A DNA stretch of 64,000 nt from Pisaster brevispinus. Lineage: Eukaryota > Echinodermata > Asteroidea > Forcipulatida > Asteriidae. A model generated the notes under the pieces. That model made no database searches. It had not been told where the DNA came from and was given only the letters and a program-made list of their open reading frames with translations. The DNA lies in assembly GCA_023634235.1 (NCBI GenBank), contig JAMKCF010000018.1, positions 8,506,768 to 8,570,767 on the forward strand, written 5' to 3'. Below, in pieces: positions 17,350 to 27,699 of this stretch. Numbering within the stretch: position 1 is the first letter of the stretch; the number at the start of each line of letters is the position of its first letter. The position numbers and the translations under genes are program-made.

Positions 17350-19570
17350 ATAATCTCTATGGGAGCCTTCTGACCACTCCTCATGTTCAATCACAAACCT
17401 GGTGGACAGAATGACACTTGGCCTAAATGTTGTCGGGGCTCGAATTTTACACTGGACTGGAGGCCTGAGGTCAGTGATTTTAGCACTGTGCCAATAAACT
17501 CACGACTGGACAAGTCTTGTGTTTTTCAGTTTTAATAATACTTCACCAGGTAACAACAACAAATTGATGTTCAAATGTTGACTTTGAGTCTGGTAAATAT
17601 CATTCAACTCTGTTGAGTATCAAAGTATATGTGACAGGTGTAGAAAACCCTAGTGTTTATGTTAGACTTAATTACCCTTCCACTGTTTATATTTCCCTTT
17701 AAGCTCTTCTAGCACCCCTTTAGTTAATTTCTTAGGAATCCTCTTGTATAAACAATGAACCCTTTGCATAATCCTTGGTAGTGTGGTTAGTCAGCCATGT
17801 AGTTTAATTCAGATAGCAGCCTGGCAGTGCAAGTGAAACACTCCATTTTTTTTGTGTCTTCATGATTTAAGTTTGGCCTGCATCAAGTTTATCCTGCTAT
17901 GGACTCGGTAAGCTTTAACTTTGTTTTATTTTGCTGTTGTTTAATTAGTTTATTATTTTGACAATCATTATTCCTGCATTTCTTTGGAATTTAGTTTCTA
18001 ATTTGTATTTTTATGATCTGTCTTGAAAGTAATTTTTTTTATAACCATGGATTTCAATCTTAAAGCCTTTGTGTTTCTTCATAAATTGGATAGGAGAACT
18101 GTATTTTAATCGGTTGTATTTCTTGTTTTTTATTTACACAGGTTTTAAAGCCATTTTGATTTTAATCTGTAACTTTCTTTGGCACTGTGTGTTTTTTTTT
18201 TATAGGTTTCTGCTGTGTTTTTTTTATAGGGTTTCTGTGTTTTTTTAATCACATGTGTTTTTAATGGTTTCTGTTTTTTTTTATCACTGAGTTCTAGGTT
18301 CAGTTTGTGAATTTGATCTGAGTTTAGGGTTCACTGGGTTTTCTTTTGCTTAAGTTAAGGTTTCAAAAAGATCAGTTTTTAGGTCCAAAGGTGTTTTTAT
18401 TGTTTTGTTGTTTTGTTGCTATTTTTTTTACTGTATTTCAATCACTGGTTTTCCATTGGTCATTGATTTGTAATCAATAAAGTTATTTTTTATTATTTTT
18501 TTTATTGAAGAAACCTACATTTTGAGTCTTTGTCCCACTTTGTGCATTACCTCGCGTCTTGACCCTGTTCGATCCTGTAGATTAAGTGAGTTTCCCCAAG
18601 CAAGTGTTTAGTTTTATTAAGTTTTTCTAGTGGTCCATTTTTACGGGTTACATATATTTACCCACAAGACAAAAGAGATAAATCTTCTCTAGTGCTTGTT
18701 CAAATAAAAGCAGTTTACATGTTAAACTTCGTAGAAAGTTCTTCTTGTTCTCATTTAGATTCTGGTCTTCTGGAATAGTTTCTGGTCTGGTAAATATTTT
18801 GAGCCACAAGCCCTGCGGTCTTATGGAATGTTATCTCAAATTCAAGCCCTCCTGTAAACTGGCAATTTTCTAGACAATGCTGTGAAAGCATTTGTACCAG
18901 GTAGATAATGTTAGTGTAAAGGAGATGATACCCATTCTAATCTCTGCAGCACTTGCAAAAACAACATGTACTATCATTCAACACTTAATAGGCTGCTGGC
19001 CAACATTGACCAAAATTATACATGTTAAGGGGCCATCAACATTGCATGGGGAGCTGGGGTTTGCAGTACTTGTTTGTTATCTTCAAGTCATTCTAACAAG
19101 TGACTTGATATACCAGTACATGATCAGGGGACAGCCTACTGAAGTTTTCCTTTTGTTTGATTTTTCCAGGTATGTAGAATTTATTTGTTTCAATAGTTGT
19201 CATTATTATTTTGTGTATTATAGATTGCCTAGACCATTCTAGAAGTTTCTCTTTATTCTTAGAGGAGACAGATTACTTCTTAAAAACTTCTTAAAAAATC
19301 CTTGTGTACTTTTATACATGAGAAGAAACCCAAAGTGTATTATTTGCTCTTCAAAGTGACGATCAGTTCAAGAATATCTTGGGATCCTGGTAAGGTTTTG
19401 AGGAAATAACCTGTGTTTCTGAAAGTCAAGACTTTGTAGATCATCTTTATGTTATTAATTATATTTTATCGCTTTCTCATTGTATGTATTTGGATGAGGG
19501 ACATTCAGAGTAGTTTATGTTTTATAAGTTGAGCCATGTTCATTGTTTCCAATGTATAGCCATGTATATT
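17350..19570. other. Non-coding, T-rich; no gene supported
   Basis: It contains a degenerate T-rich tandem at 18,190-18,300 built on GTGTTTTTTTTATAGGTTTCT. An open frame at 18,892-19,242 has no recognisable domain. A 63-bp stretch near 19,096-19,158 (CAAGTGACTTGATATACCAG...) is duplicated at 20,698-20,762, which shows it is repeat-derived. Nothing supports a host exon. Confidence 0.45.
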
Positions 19571-19581
19571 TGACCAGCATG

Positions 19582-20278
19582 GGGCATGTTCACACGAGTA
19601 GCTAACTACACTGCTAAATATTCGCAGCGGGGGATCCTCGTAAAAACGGACTTAACTAAAAAATGCCTTGCGTTCACACGGAGTGCTAACTGCCGATAGC
19701 TGTCTGCAAAGGTCACAAAACCATTACGTTATCTTCCGGTTGTTTTCGTGCGCGCGCCCCCTCGGTGTTTATGTCTCCCCCGATGATAAAGAAGCCATAT
19801 TGTACAATAAATTGTAAAATTAAACTTGTTTGGAGAATTCAGTGGAAAATAAAATTGGAAATAAAATGATCGTGGACTGTGAAACAGTACAGTAGAGAGT
19901 GAAACGTGGAACGCACAGGAAAAATTACGTAACTGAAACTCCAACCTTTTCCAGCTTGCTGAAGATGGCTGAAGTGAGTAATATAAACAATCAACGGAAG
20001 TGGTCTAAAGTGGTTAAGGTCAGTTGCGTCCACACAGCAAATCAGCGCTGTTAAAGTATCTAGTTTCACTGCTTAGTCGTAAAACTAAAGTTAGCAGCGG
20101 AAATTTTCGCTGCTAACTTTTGGAGTTAGCAGCGAAGTTAGCAGCAAAGTTAGCAGCAAAGTTAGCAGCGAAGTTAGCAGCAAAGTTGACTATTTTTGCG
20201 TTCACACGGTCACAAATTTTTCGCTGTTAGCTAGCAGCGAAGTTAGCAGCGAAGTTAGCTACTTGTGTGAACGTACCC
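19582..20278. mobile_element. Foldback element with 12-bp tandem array
   Basis: It begins GGGCATGTTCACACGAGTAG with CTAAC following and ends in the near-complement (AGTTAGCTACTTGTGTGAAC plus GTACCC). Subterminally GTTCACACGG occurs again in both orientations (19,672 and 20,190). The right half holds a tandem array of AGTTAGCAGCGA/AGTTAGCAGCAA at 20,124-20,188 and an inverted CGCTGCTAACTTT. There is no transposase. Clustered subterminal motifs of this kind are common in non-autonomous DNA transposons and often act as transposase binding sites; here that is inference. Confidence 0.75.
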
Positions 20279-20289
20279 ATGGATCTGAA

Positions 20290-22050
20290 AACAATGTGAA
20301 CTCTGTGTGGGGTGGTGAAACTACTGGGCTCATTACTCATGCCCTGAGGCTTGTTCAGTCATGCATGGTCTGAGCATGGAGCTCCATGATGGTCTGAGTG
20401 GTGTAGTCCAGTAGCCCAAAAGCCTTAGGCAGTACTTTGTTTAAAGTTGGGGAAGAGGAGGTTTTTCTAGGTAATGTTTTTCTTCATCCATTTATCTTAT
20501 GTGTTTCTTTACTTTGTTTTATCTTGGTTTGAAGAGTAGATTGCTCTGGAAAACACTAGTTTTTATTTGTGAATATCTAATTTGCTTCGGAACATGTGAA
20601 TTATACGAACTAGGTTTGGGTGAAGACAAGGAGATTGTATTATTATTTTATTGTTTATCTAGCTTGTAATCATTATTGCTGTTATACTTTTCATTTTAAC
20701 AAGTGACTTGAATATACCAGTACATGATCAGGGGACAGCCAACTGAAGTTTTCCTTTTGTTGGGTGGCCGTAGGTCGTACCAGGAGCAACACTGAGAACA
20801 AAAGAGGTCCACGTAATGTAGGGACTTGAAACACTTACACATGTCCACACAGTGTTAGTTACAGTGTTGAGAAACAGGATTTTTCTTCAGTTTAATAGAA
20901 TTAAGGAATGTCCATACAGTGACTGCAACACAGATCTGTGTGTGTGTGGGCGGAAGTGTTTTTCTTACCTTGCTCTATGATCTTATTGCCCATGGGAATC
21001 TTTGCTTTGTTTTTGATGTACTACTGCCTCTGATGAAGTAGTTGCCCCTGGGAAAGTTCATGTAGTTTTTTATGCAATTAGATAGTCTTTAAGAGCTACC
21101 AGACCAGCAGACTATCAGACTGCCATGGGATTGGCTATTTTTGTTATCCTACATGTACATGTGTGTATTTCAACTCAGATGTTTAGACAAATTTAGCAAC
21201 AGCTATGATCTTAAAGCAAACTTGAAACCTTAATTCTGGCAACAAGAGTCTGAAATTAACCCGTATTGCATGGTCCATTCACAACCTGTGGATTGCGCTG
21301 TTGTATACTCCGCATATTGTGCTATTTTTAGCTCTGGTCAAGTTTGCTTGAAGATAAATTGCTTATCACATGCGGGCTCATGGAAAACCGAAAAACATGT
21401 GTGTCTCTAACCCTTAACTCAGCCTTCGACATCATTTTATATGGGAAGTAGAAGCGCCACAACTTTTGTAATGTGCTTGTAATGTGTGATTCTCAACCAT
21501 GTCAACCATCACTGATGCCACTAGCCCATTAGTGCATTGAAGGCGTGTGTGTGACTGTATTTACATCAGGCTGTTGCTTCTTACTGGTACTACATGTGTG
21601 ATCATCATTGGTCGAGCAGGAATCTCCCCAGGTTTTTTTCCAAAAACTGTTGGGCACCGGATCACAAATTTGAAAACAGGGTCGAACCCAAAACAGGGTT
21701 TCCTCTTAACTGTTTTAAAGACTGGCCAGTAGGACCAGGTAGCCTGTCATTTCACTAGTCTGTCAGCTTTTTCAATATTCCATATTTCAAATGAAGTAAG
21801 GATGCTTTTCAACAGTGAACTACATGTAGCCTATATAATGTACTACTGGACCACTTGGAGTGAATTCTGACTGGTCCTCGTGTGATTTAACTGGCATTTC
21901 GCCAGCAGACCACCGTTTAGGGAGAACACTGCAAAAGTTGAAACAAGGTCCTGAGATTGTTTTTCTACTTGGTATATATTTTTCAAAAGCCTTACTGTGC
22001 AATCTGGGGAATTCTAAATGGTTCTTTGTGATTTTTGTGAATTTTATCTA
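20290..22050. other. Non-coding, no gene seen
   Basis: It includes the duplicated fragment at 20,698-20,762 and a short TGTGTGTGTGTG tract at 20,938. Open frames are short and lack domain features. Confidence 0.4.
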
Positions 22051-22059
22051 TAACCCTAA

Positions 22060-22505
22060 CTCTGCTAAATGCAACAATATGCACCAAATGGTAATAGTTG
22101 TTGTAATCTGTTGCATTTGGCAGTCAACTCAGATGTCATTCTTTGACTGAATTTGTTGTGTTTAGCAGTGAAGTGACATATAGGTTTGGGTGCTTCTATT
22201 GTAACTGAACAACTTATAATGGGTATTTCAAAATATTTTTTATCGGAAAAGTATTGAGAAGTATGATGTAACATTAGGTAAGAATCATAATTCAAATCAT
22301 TCAAAAGACTGTATAATAACAGTTAAACATTTAGACTAACATGTATGTGCATACTGTTGCATTTAGCAGGCCAAACACCCTTGCTCAGTCCTTTCACAAA
22401 CAGCATGCCTGCACATTGCAACAATATCCCTTGTTGCATTTTGTTGCATTTGGCATGGTTCTCATTTCAACTGTGTTGCATTCTGTCGTATTTGGCAGGT
22501 TGTGT
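22060..22505. repeat. Cluster of TGTTGCATTTGGCAG motifs
   Basis: About seven imperfect copies, in both orientations, of TGTTGCATTT(G/A)GCAG (for example near 22,063, 22,110, 22,155, 22,358, 22,441 and 22,488). Spacing is irregular, unlike a simple satellite. It could be a degenerated repeat or clustered binding sites. Confidence 0.55.
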
Positions 22506-22808
22506 AGAGAGACCCTAATGGGGGTTAGGGATAAGGTTAAAAGAAAAAGGAAAAGTTTTTTGTTTGTCATATCGGCTGCAATTGGCATCGACACGCAATT
22601 TGCGTGTATCGGCCCAATAGAATAGCTTGTACATGGGGAGAACCCTATCAAACAATGTTGGGATGACTGAGCAAAATTTGATGCTTGGGGCATTTTAGAA
22701 ACTGTTACCATCCTAGTACCTGTGGCCTACATAGTCACTCGGATATAATTAGTGAATATCAGTGGAATTTTAATTTGTCAATACTGGCATTATCTTTCTT
22801 GCGTACAG

Positions 22809-22928
22809 GTTGATGGACATTGCATTGATTCGATCTGACTTGCCTCCATGCTCAGACCGAGCTCCAGCTACTGGTATTGTGACAGGGATGGATTGTCCGG
22901 CTACAGAACTACTTTATCATTCTGATGG
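22809..22928 (+). CDS. Possible isolated exon, unknown protein
   Basis: A pyrimidine-rich tract and TTGCGTACAG precede it, and GATG/GTAAGAT follows. The open 120-nt segment encodes LMDIALIRSDLPPCSDRAPA TGIVTGMDCPATELLYHSD in one frame. The amino-acid composition is protein-like, but I do not recognise it and see no neighbouring exon. It could equally be a chance open segment. Confidence 0.25.
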
Positions 22929-23071
22929 TAAGATAATGAATCACTACTATATCAGGCCCACTACTTCACAGAGGCCAGGCCTTGCCCTTGTTGCAAAGGG
23001 GTGCTAGTTGTTTTTCAAAGAGTATTGGTGAGCAGGGAGCTCCAAGCCATTACGTTGTGGGGTCTGAAAAT

Positions 23072-23450
23072 TTTGGGGTCCTAGATGCACTGTTGGCAAT
23101 CAGAGCCACTATTTGGCATGTAAATGTCTCTTTTGGGCGCAGAATATTGAAAGTATAATTTGCAAATTTGCATGATTACCCGACAATGATTTTTTTTTCA
23201 CGAGGCAAAGCTTGGGGAAATGGAAAAGCCAGATTTCAACAAGAGATTATATTCTGCGACAATAAAAAAAATTTACGGTGTGGGATGAGGGCCCCGGAAG
23301 CTTTTGGGTCCTATAGATTTTTATCATGTAATCTGAGCCACTATTTGGCACTCCATGTCTCTTTTTGGGGCGTGATATTATTAATTAATTTGCAAAATGA
23401 TGACTCTACCCACAGTGTTTTTTTTACAGGACTTAGCCAAGTGAAATGAA
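23072..23450. repeat. Tandem duplication of a unit of about 150 bp
   Basis: TTTTGGGGTCCTAGATGCA...AGCCACTATTTGGCA...GTCTCTTTTGGG.G.G.ATATT...AATTTGCAAA appears twice in the same order (about 23,072-23,218 and 23,302-23,450), diverged. Both units contain T-rich tracts. No coding function is seen. Confidence 0.55.
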
Positions 23451-23663
23451 AAATGCATGACAAACAAAATGCATTTAATATTAATTTTGTTTAACTCACA
23501 CTATAGATCCTGCCTTTAAAATTTTTCCACAAAAAGCCCAACTTCTAAACAACACGGAAGACTCCATTTACACCAACATTGTCCGCCATGACAGGACAGG
23601 ACCCTGCCTCGTTTGAACAAACATGCGTGCATGGATTGTTTTGGAATTATCAATTAGCCTTTG

Positions 23664-23812
23664 CAATAGACTGTGCAAGTCTAACGCGTATTCAAACATT
23701 GGGATCCGTTAAAGCGCGTGAGTTTGTTTCTTTAACGCGTTAAAGCAATGTACGTGGGACCACAGTGGTCCCAAAAATGTTCGAATACGCGTGAGACTTG
23801 CACGGTCTATTG
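23664..23812. mobile_element. 149-bp foldback MITE
   Basis: The left end CAATAGACTGTGCAAGTCT (23,664-23,682) pairs with AGACTTGCACGGTCTATTG (23,794-23,812). Pairing continues through ACGCGTATTC and TGGGA. The centre is CpG-rich (GTTAAAGCGCGTGAG, TTTAACGCGTTAAAG). It has no coding capacity. Confidence 0.85.
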
Positions 23813-23899
23813 GTCTTTATGCCTTTCCCAAACTTCATCTTCTGCTCCCGAGCAGGGTACATTTTTAGTGTTCTCCACATACTTTTTTGGGGGGAGGGC

Positions 23900-23975
23900 A
23901 GCATGGCGTCATCAAAATGGCGGCCGTCTATATGACATCATCAAAATGGCGCCCATTGGTATATGACGTCATCGG
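23900..23975. promoter_or_regulatory. Repeated ATGGCG/ATGACGTCAT motifs
   Basis: ATGGCGTCATCAAAATGGCGGC, TATGACATCATCAAAATGGC and TATGACGTCATCGG lie head to tail. TGACGTCA is the palindromic CRE/ATF site and CAAAATGGCGGC matches a YY1-type site, both known from animal promoters. Promoter activity is only a possibility; this could be a short tandem repeat that happens to hold these words. Confidence 0.3.
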
Positions 23976-24803
23976 ACGTGAAAGCAAAAAACAAATTGAG
24001 ATATTCCTTTTTGTAAAACCGCGGTATTTTGGCGACGGTATACCGTGGACCCTAAGATCAAAAACCGCCCAAGCTTAGTAAAAATTATGTTATTAACCAC
24101 CGGGCCTCGACACTATCTAAGGAGAATGATTGACATCCATTTCGGTCCAAACAACCTTATTGTAAAACTACTACATGTAAAACTAATTCAAACCTACAAT
24201 TTGTTATACATTTTGCTTTGTGCGTTGCGCCAAAAACATGCCGCACAGTGTGGGGTTTAATTAATTTTTTGGAAAGCTGGATATGCGTTGTAAAGAAGCG
24301 TTTAAAAAAAATTGCATTTTTTTACGATCTTATCCCCTAATTTTTGCCCTACAGTGTTAAATAAAAATTTTCCATCAATAACCATTTTCATGGATTCGTG
24401 ATTTGAGGATCGGTTGTTTAGAACTTCGCTTGCAATAAAATCATTGAGATTCAACGACCGGTCGACGATGCAAATTGAGAAAAAAATCCATGAACTTTGC
24501 CCCGTATCGCCCTATATCGGCAAAAGTTGTTGTTTGAATAGCCTTAAACTTTGGGAGGGCGGCCCGCCCTCCCAAAACCCATGTTTGGAGAACACTGATT
24601 TTGTGCGGACTGTCCAACATAAAACAAAGGCCAGCAGTAGAGCGAGCTGTTAAACCAAAAAATGACCTTTGACCTCATCAATTTGCATTAATGAATATAA
24701 ATGAATAATAATGAGGTACTTAATCATTTGGAAATAGGAAAAATTTGTACCTATGGATGACCTCATCCGCAGAGGTGATTAGTATCCCTAAATTCGTTAT
24801 TCA

Positions 24804-25052
24804 TCTGTGAAAAAGTTAGAAAGAAGCCAATTTCAACTGATAATGGTCGGTATGGGTGTCACTAAGTGCCAACAAAAAGTAAGGACGAATGGGGGGTGGG
24901 GAAATTGTTTTTCGGGGGGGTCATTGAAATTTTGCTCAAAGTATGTCGTGTTTGGTATCAAATGAAAGGAAATTTAATTTACAATACTGTTAGTTGCGTC
25001 AATTTTGTCATTTTATCCTTCTGTGAAAAGTTACACTTGATTGAAGACGTGG
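24804..25052. repeat. Left arm of long inverted repeat
   Basis: The sequence from CTGTGAAAAAGTTAGAAAG to TTACACTTGATTGAAGACG is repeated in reverse complement at 26,303-26,572 with high similarity, apart from an insertion of about 18 nt in the right arm. The open frame at 24,866-25,153 starts inside this arm. Confidence 0.85.
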
Positions 25053-26055
25053 GAATCAGTGGTACTAAAACTGAACTAGTTCCAGTAGGAGACAAGAAGG
25101 TGAACATCGAAAAGACAGCACTCTTCAACAGATTGATCATTATGGCAGAGTGAGATGAAGGGATTGAAGAGCTATTCAACTTTGAACTGACCCCTGTTCC
25201 TACATCTCTCTTCACTATGGATCGTATGATGAGGAAATCCCAAAAGCATGAATTTGGCAGGATGCATGTTGTTGATGGAGGATGGCTACTTCATCAGGTA
25301 AAGTGGATTAACGGTGCAACCATCAAGACCATAGTTGATACCTATGTCAAGTATGTCCGAGCCAAATTCAAGGATTCTACTGTAGTGTTTGATGGCTATG
25401 GGGAAGAACCATCAACGAAAGACCATGAGCATATGCGGCGTATGGCTGGTCTGGAAATGACACTGTTTCATGCATTCATGGACATACCAAATGTGCTCTC
25501 TACAAATTCAAATTTCCTGCTAGTGTCATCACTGCATTCACAAGTGATACTTCAACAGTATCCACAATTCAAGCAGCTGGATTAAAGGCAATGCAGATTT
25601 ACCTATAGCTGAGGGGATACTCTCCTTGAAAGGGCTCGTTATCAGAGGTTCCAAAAGCAAGCAGCCAAAGGTAAAATCGATCCCGATCGCCTACCACCCA
25701 CACACAAGGCAACAGCACAACATTCCCTTCGTGTACATCTCCAAGTCGTGGTATGGAAGCATCTTAACACCTCCATACATGTACTTGAGCCCATTGGAAG
25801 AGGGTGGGAGTTAGATACCAACAAAATCTCCGACTGAAGATGCTTACTGGAGGTATCGCCCCAGAAAATCTTCTTAAAGGAATTTGCTGCAACTGTAAGG
25901 AAGGGGAGAGGCAGTGTCAAACCATGCAATGCAGCTGCATGAAAACTGGCATGTCATGTGTTTCAGCATGTGGAGTGTGCTGTGGACATTGCTCCAATGG
26001 GTCAGATAGAATAGATTCAGAAGAACTTGGGAGCGATGAAGAGGAAACTGAATAA
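25010..26055 (+). pseudogene. Decayed PIN/FEN1-like plus Cys-rich transposon-type gene
   Basis: Four colinear open segments are visible. One ends NRLIIMAE then TGA. The next (25,217-25,585) holds LFTMDRMMRKS, HVVDGGWLLHQVKW, TYVKYVRAKFKDSTVVFDGY and STKDHEHMRR. A third, in another frame (about 25,618-25,827), reads DTLLERARYQRFQKQAAKGK, LPPTHKATAQHSLRVHLQVV and GRGWELDTNK. The last, ending at 26,055, has APENLLKGICCNCKEGERQC and CSCMKTGMSCVSACGVCCGH, then an acidic end. From memory this order (FDGY..STK..EH.RR, LPPT...HSLRV, C.C...C.C.K.G..C...C..C) recurs in uncharacterised multicopy animal proteins. A PIN-like nuclease is my guess. Frameshifts and a large internal deletion (after FKQLD) make it dead. 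Long inverted repeats flank it. Confidence 0.6.
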
Positions 26056-26302
26056 TCAAGCCATTTGTTTTGGCTAAACTTGTAGGCCCTATATGTAGCT
26101 AAAGGTCAGTTTTGACTTGTAAGTATTTTTTTATCAACAAACTGTTGTGTTTGTACTTAACATGCTGTGAACCATGTTGATATCAACCCTAAAACAATGT
26201 CATACACTTATACATAGTAACGTATTATGATAGGTTTAAGGTTTTGTCTTTACATTGGAAATTGTGTAAATGAGCTCGCTGATTCCTTGTTTACCAGCAC
26301 CA

Positions 26303-26572
26303 CGTCTTTAATCAAGTGTAACTTTTCACAGAGTGATTAAATGACAAAATTGACATGACTTACAGTGTTGTAAATTAAATTTCCTTTCATTTGATACCAA
26401 ACACGACATACTTTGAGCAAAATTTGGGTCAAAGACCCCCCGGTTTCAATGACCCCCCCTGAAAAACAATTTCCCCACTCCCCATTCGTCCTTACTTTTT
26501 TGTGGTACTTAGTGACACCCATACCGACCATTATCAGTTGAAATTGGCTTCTTTCTAATTTTTTCACAGATT
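26303..26572. repeat. Right arm of long inverted repeat
   Basis: Reverse complement of 24,804-25,052. The extra bases relative to the left arm add CCCCCCGGTTTCAATGAC-type sequence. Beyond the outer ends (TTCAT/CTGTG on the left, CACAG/ATTGG on the right) no clear target duplication is visible. Confidence 0.85.
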
Positions 26573-27029
26573 GGCTCATAATAGGGCTAATTTTAGGTTA
26601 CTAGATGCAGGGGTAGAAATAGACATCCGACATACCGGGGCTAAATTTAGCCCCTGGGTGAGCAAAAAAAGGATCGGCCCTGGGGCTGTCCTCCTGGGAC
26701 TAGGGGCTTTTCTCGAATTATGCAATACAGTATTGTCTTTAAAGACAACACAAATTAACCATGAACTTGTTATTGATAATCGTCATTAATCTACGGTACC
26801 GAAGAGGGAGGGTTACGTACGATCGCTACAGTCATGATAGTAATTATATCAGGCATAAACATAGCCTAGTTTTACCATGGAGGTAGGTTTTACTAAAAGT
26901 ATTCGTAGCGATCCGATTGCCTTCAATTGATTAAAAATGAGACCAAAGTTCTCACAATCTTCCCACTTTCGTCCAGAAAAACAACAATTTAATACAAACT
27001 AGTTTCAAAATATCCAGACCACAGTAAGC

Positions 27030-27180
27030 TTGGGCGGTTCTACCTCCATGGTTATACGGTATTACAGAGTAGTCACGGTATTTGTTCAATACCGAAAATA
27101 CCGTGAGCTGTTTTAGAAATACCGAAATACCATCCCGTACGGTTTTCAATTTCAATACCGAAAAAAAAAAACAAAAAAAA
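27030..27180. repeat. ATACCG-rich repeat and poly(A)
   Basis: Multiple AATACCG/CGGTATT words lie in both orientations, ending in a long A-rich tract. A related segment with GGTATACCG and ACCGCCCAAGCTTA lies inverted at 24,018-24,085. It is probably a transposon remnant. Confidence 0.45.
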
Positions 27181-27289
27181 AAAAAACAACTTATCTGTTA
27201 GGCCATAAATGAGGAGAATACAAAGCCCAATTGTCCATCCCGAGCAGACTGTTTATTGTTTGCGGTTTTTAGCAGTTTCCTGCCCCCGG

Positions 27290-27690
27290 CGGCACCCGGC
27301 CGTATCTCTGTAAGTAATTAAGCGGGCGATCGCAACACAAGCAAACGCACGTTCGACGTTTTGCAATGCCATTTGGGTGAGCGAACACCTCAAGAGGGCG
27401 CTACATTTTTAGTGCGCCCTCTACCGACAGCTTGTATAAGTTGCGACAAAGAGCGTCAAAAGCGGCAATTTTCTGATAAACACCGACATTCCGCGACTTC
27501 CTGGTTACACGTTCGGATCGGGATCGTGGCGCGCTGGTTAACAAGTACATGCATTAGCAATGCACAGGTGGCTGTGCGGATACCAACAAGATACCGACAG
27601 CGCGTGCAGCATGCAAACGAAAATAGATCGCGGTATTTTCATCAAGTTATCAACCATGAGAATTTCCTACCGCTGCTGCACGAACAGTAA
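27290..27690 (+). promoter_or_regulatory. CpG-rich segment, possible promoter/first exon
   Basis: About 400 bp is strikingly richer in G+C and CpG than its AT-rich surroundings (GCGATCGC, GGGCGCTA, GCGCCCTC, GTGGCGCGC). It ends in an ATG-initiated 10-codon segment (MRISYRCCTN) at a good donor, ACA/GTAAGC at 27,688. No matching downstream exon could be recognised. Partial copies of inserted repeats may also explain the composition. Confidence 0.25.
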
Positions 27691-27699
27691 GCTTATTTT

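Noticed and set aside
17032..17414. Long overlapping frames on both strands as a gene
   Set aside because: They coincide exactly with the repeat having TTAAAGGGAGGGTATA ends.
18892..19242. 116-codon frame as a membrane protein exon
   Set aside because: Hydrophobic stretches only reflect T-rich DNA, and part of it is a duplicated repeat fragment (20,698-20,762).
20124..20188. CRISPR-like array
   Set aside because: Units are contiguous 12-bp tandem repeats without spacers, inside a foldback element of a eukaryotic genome.
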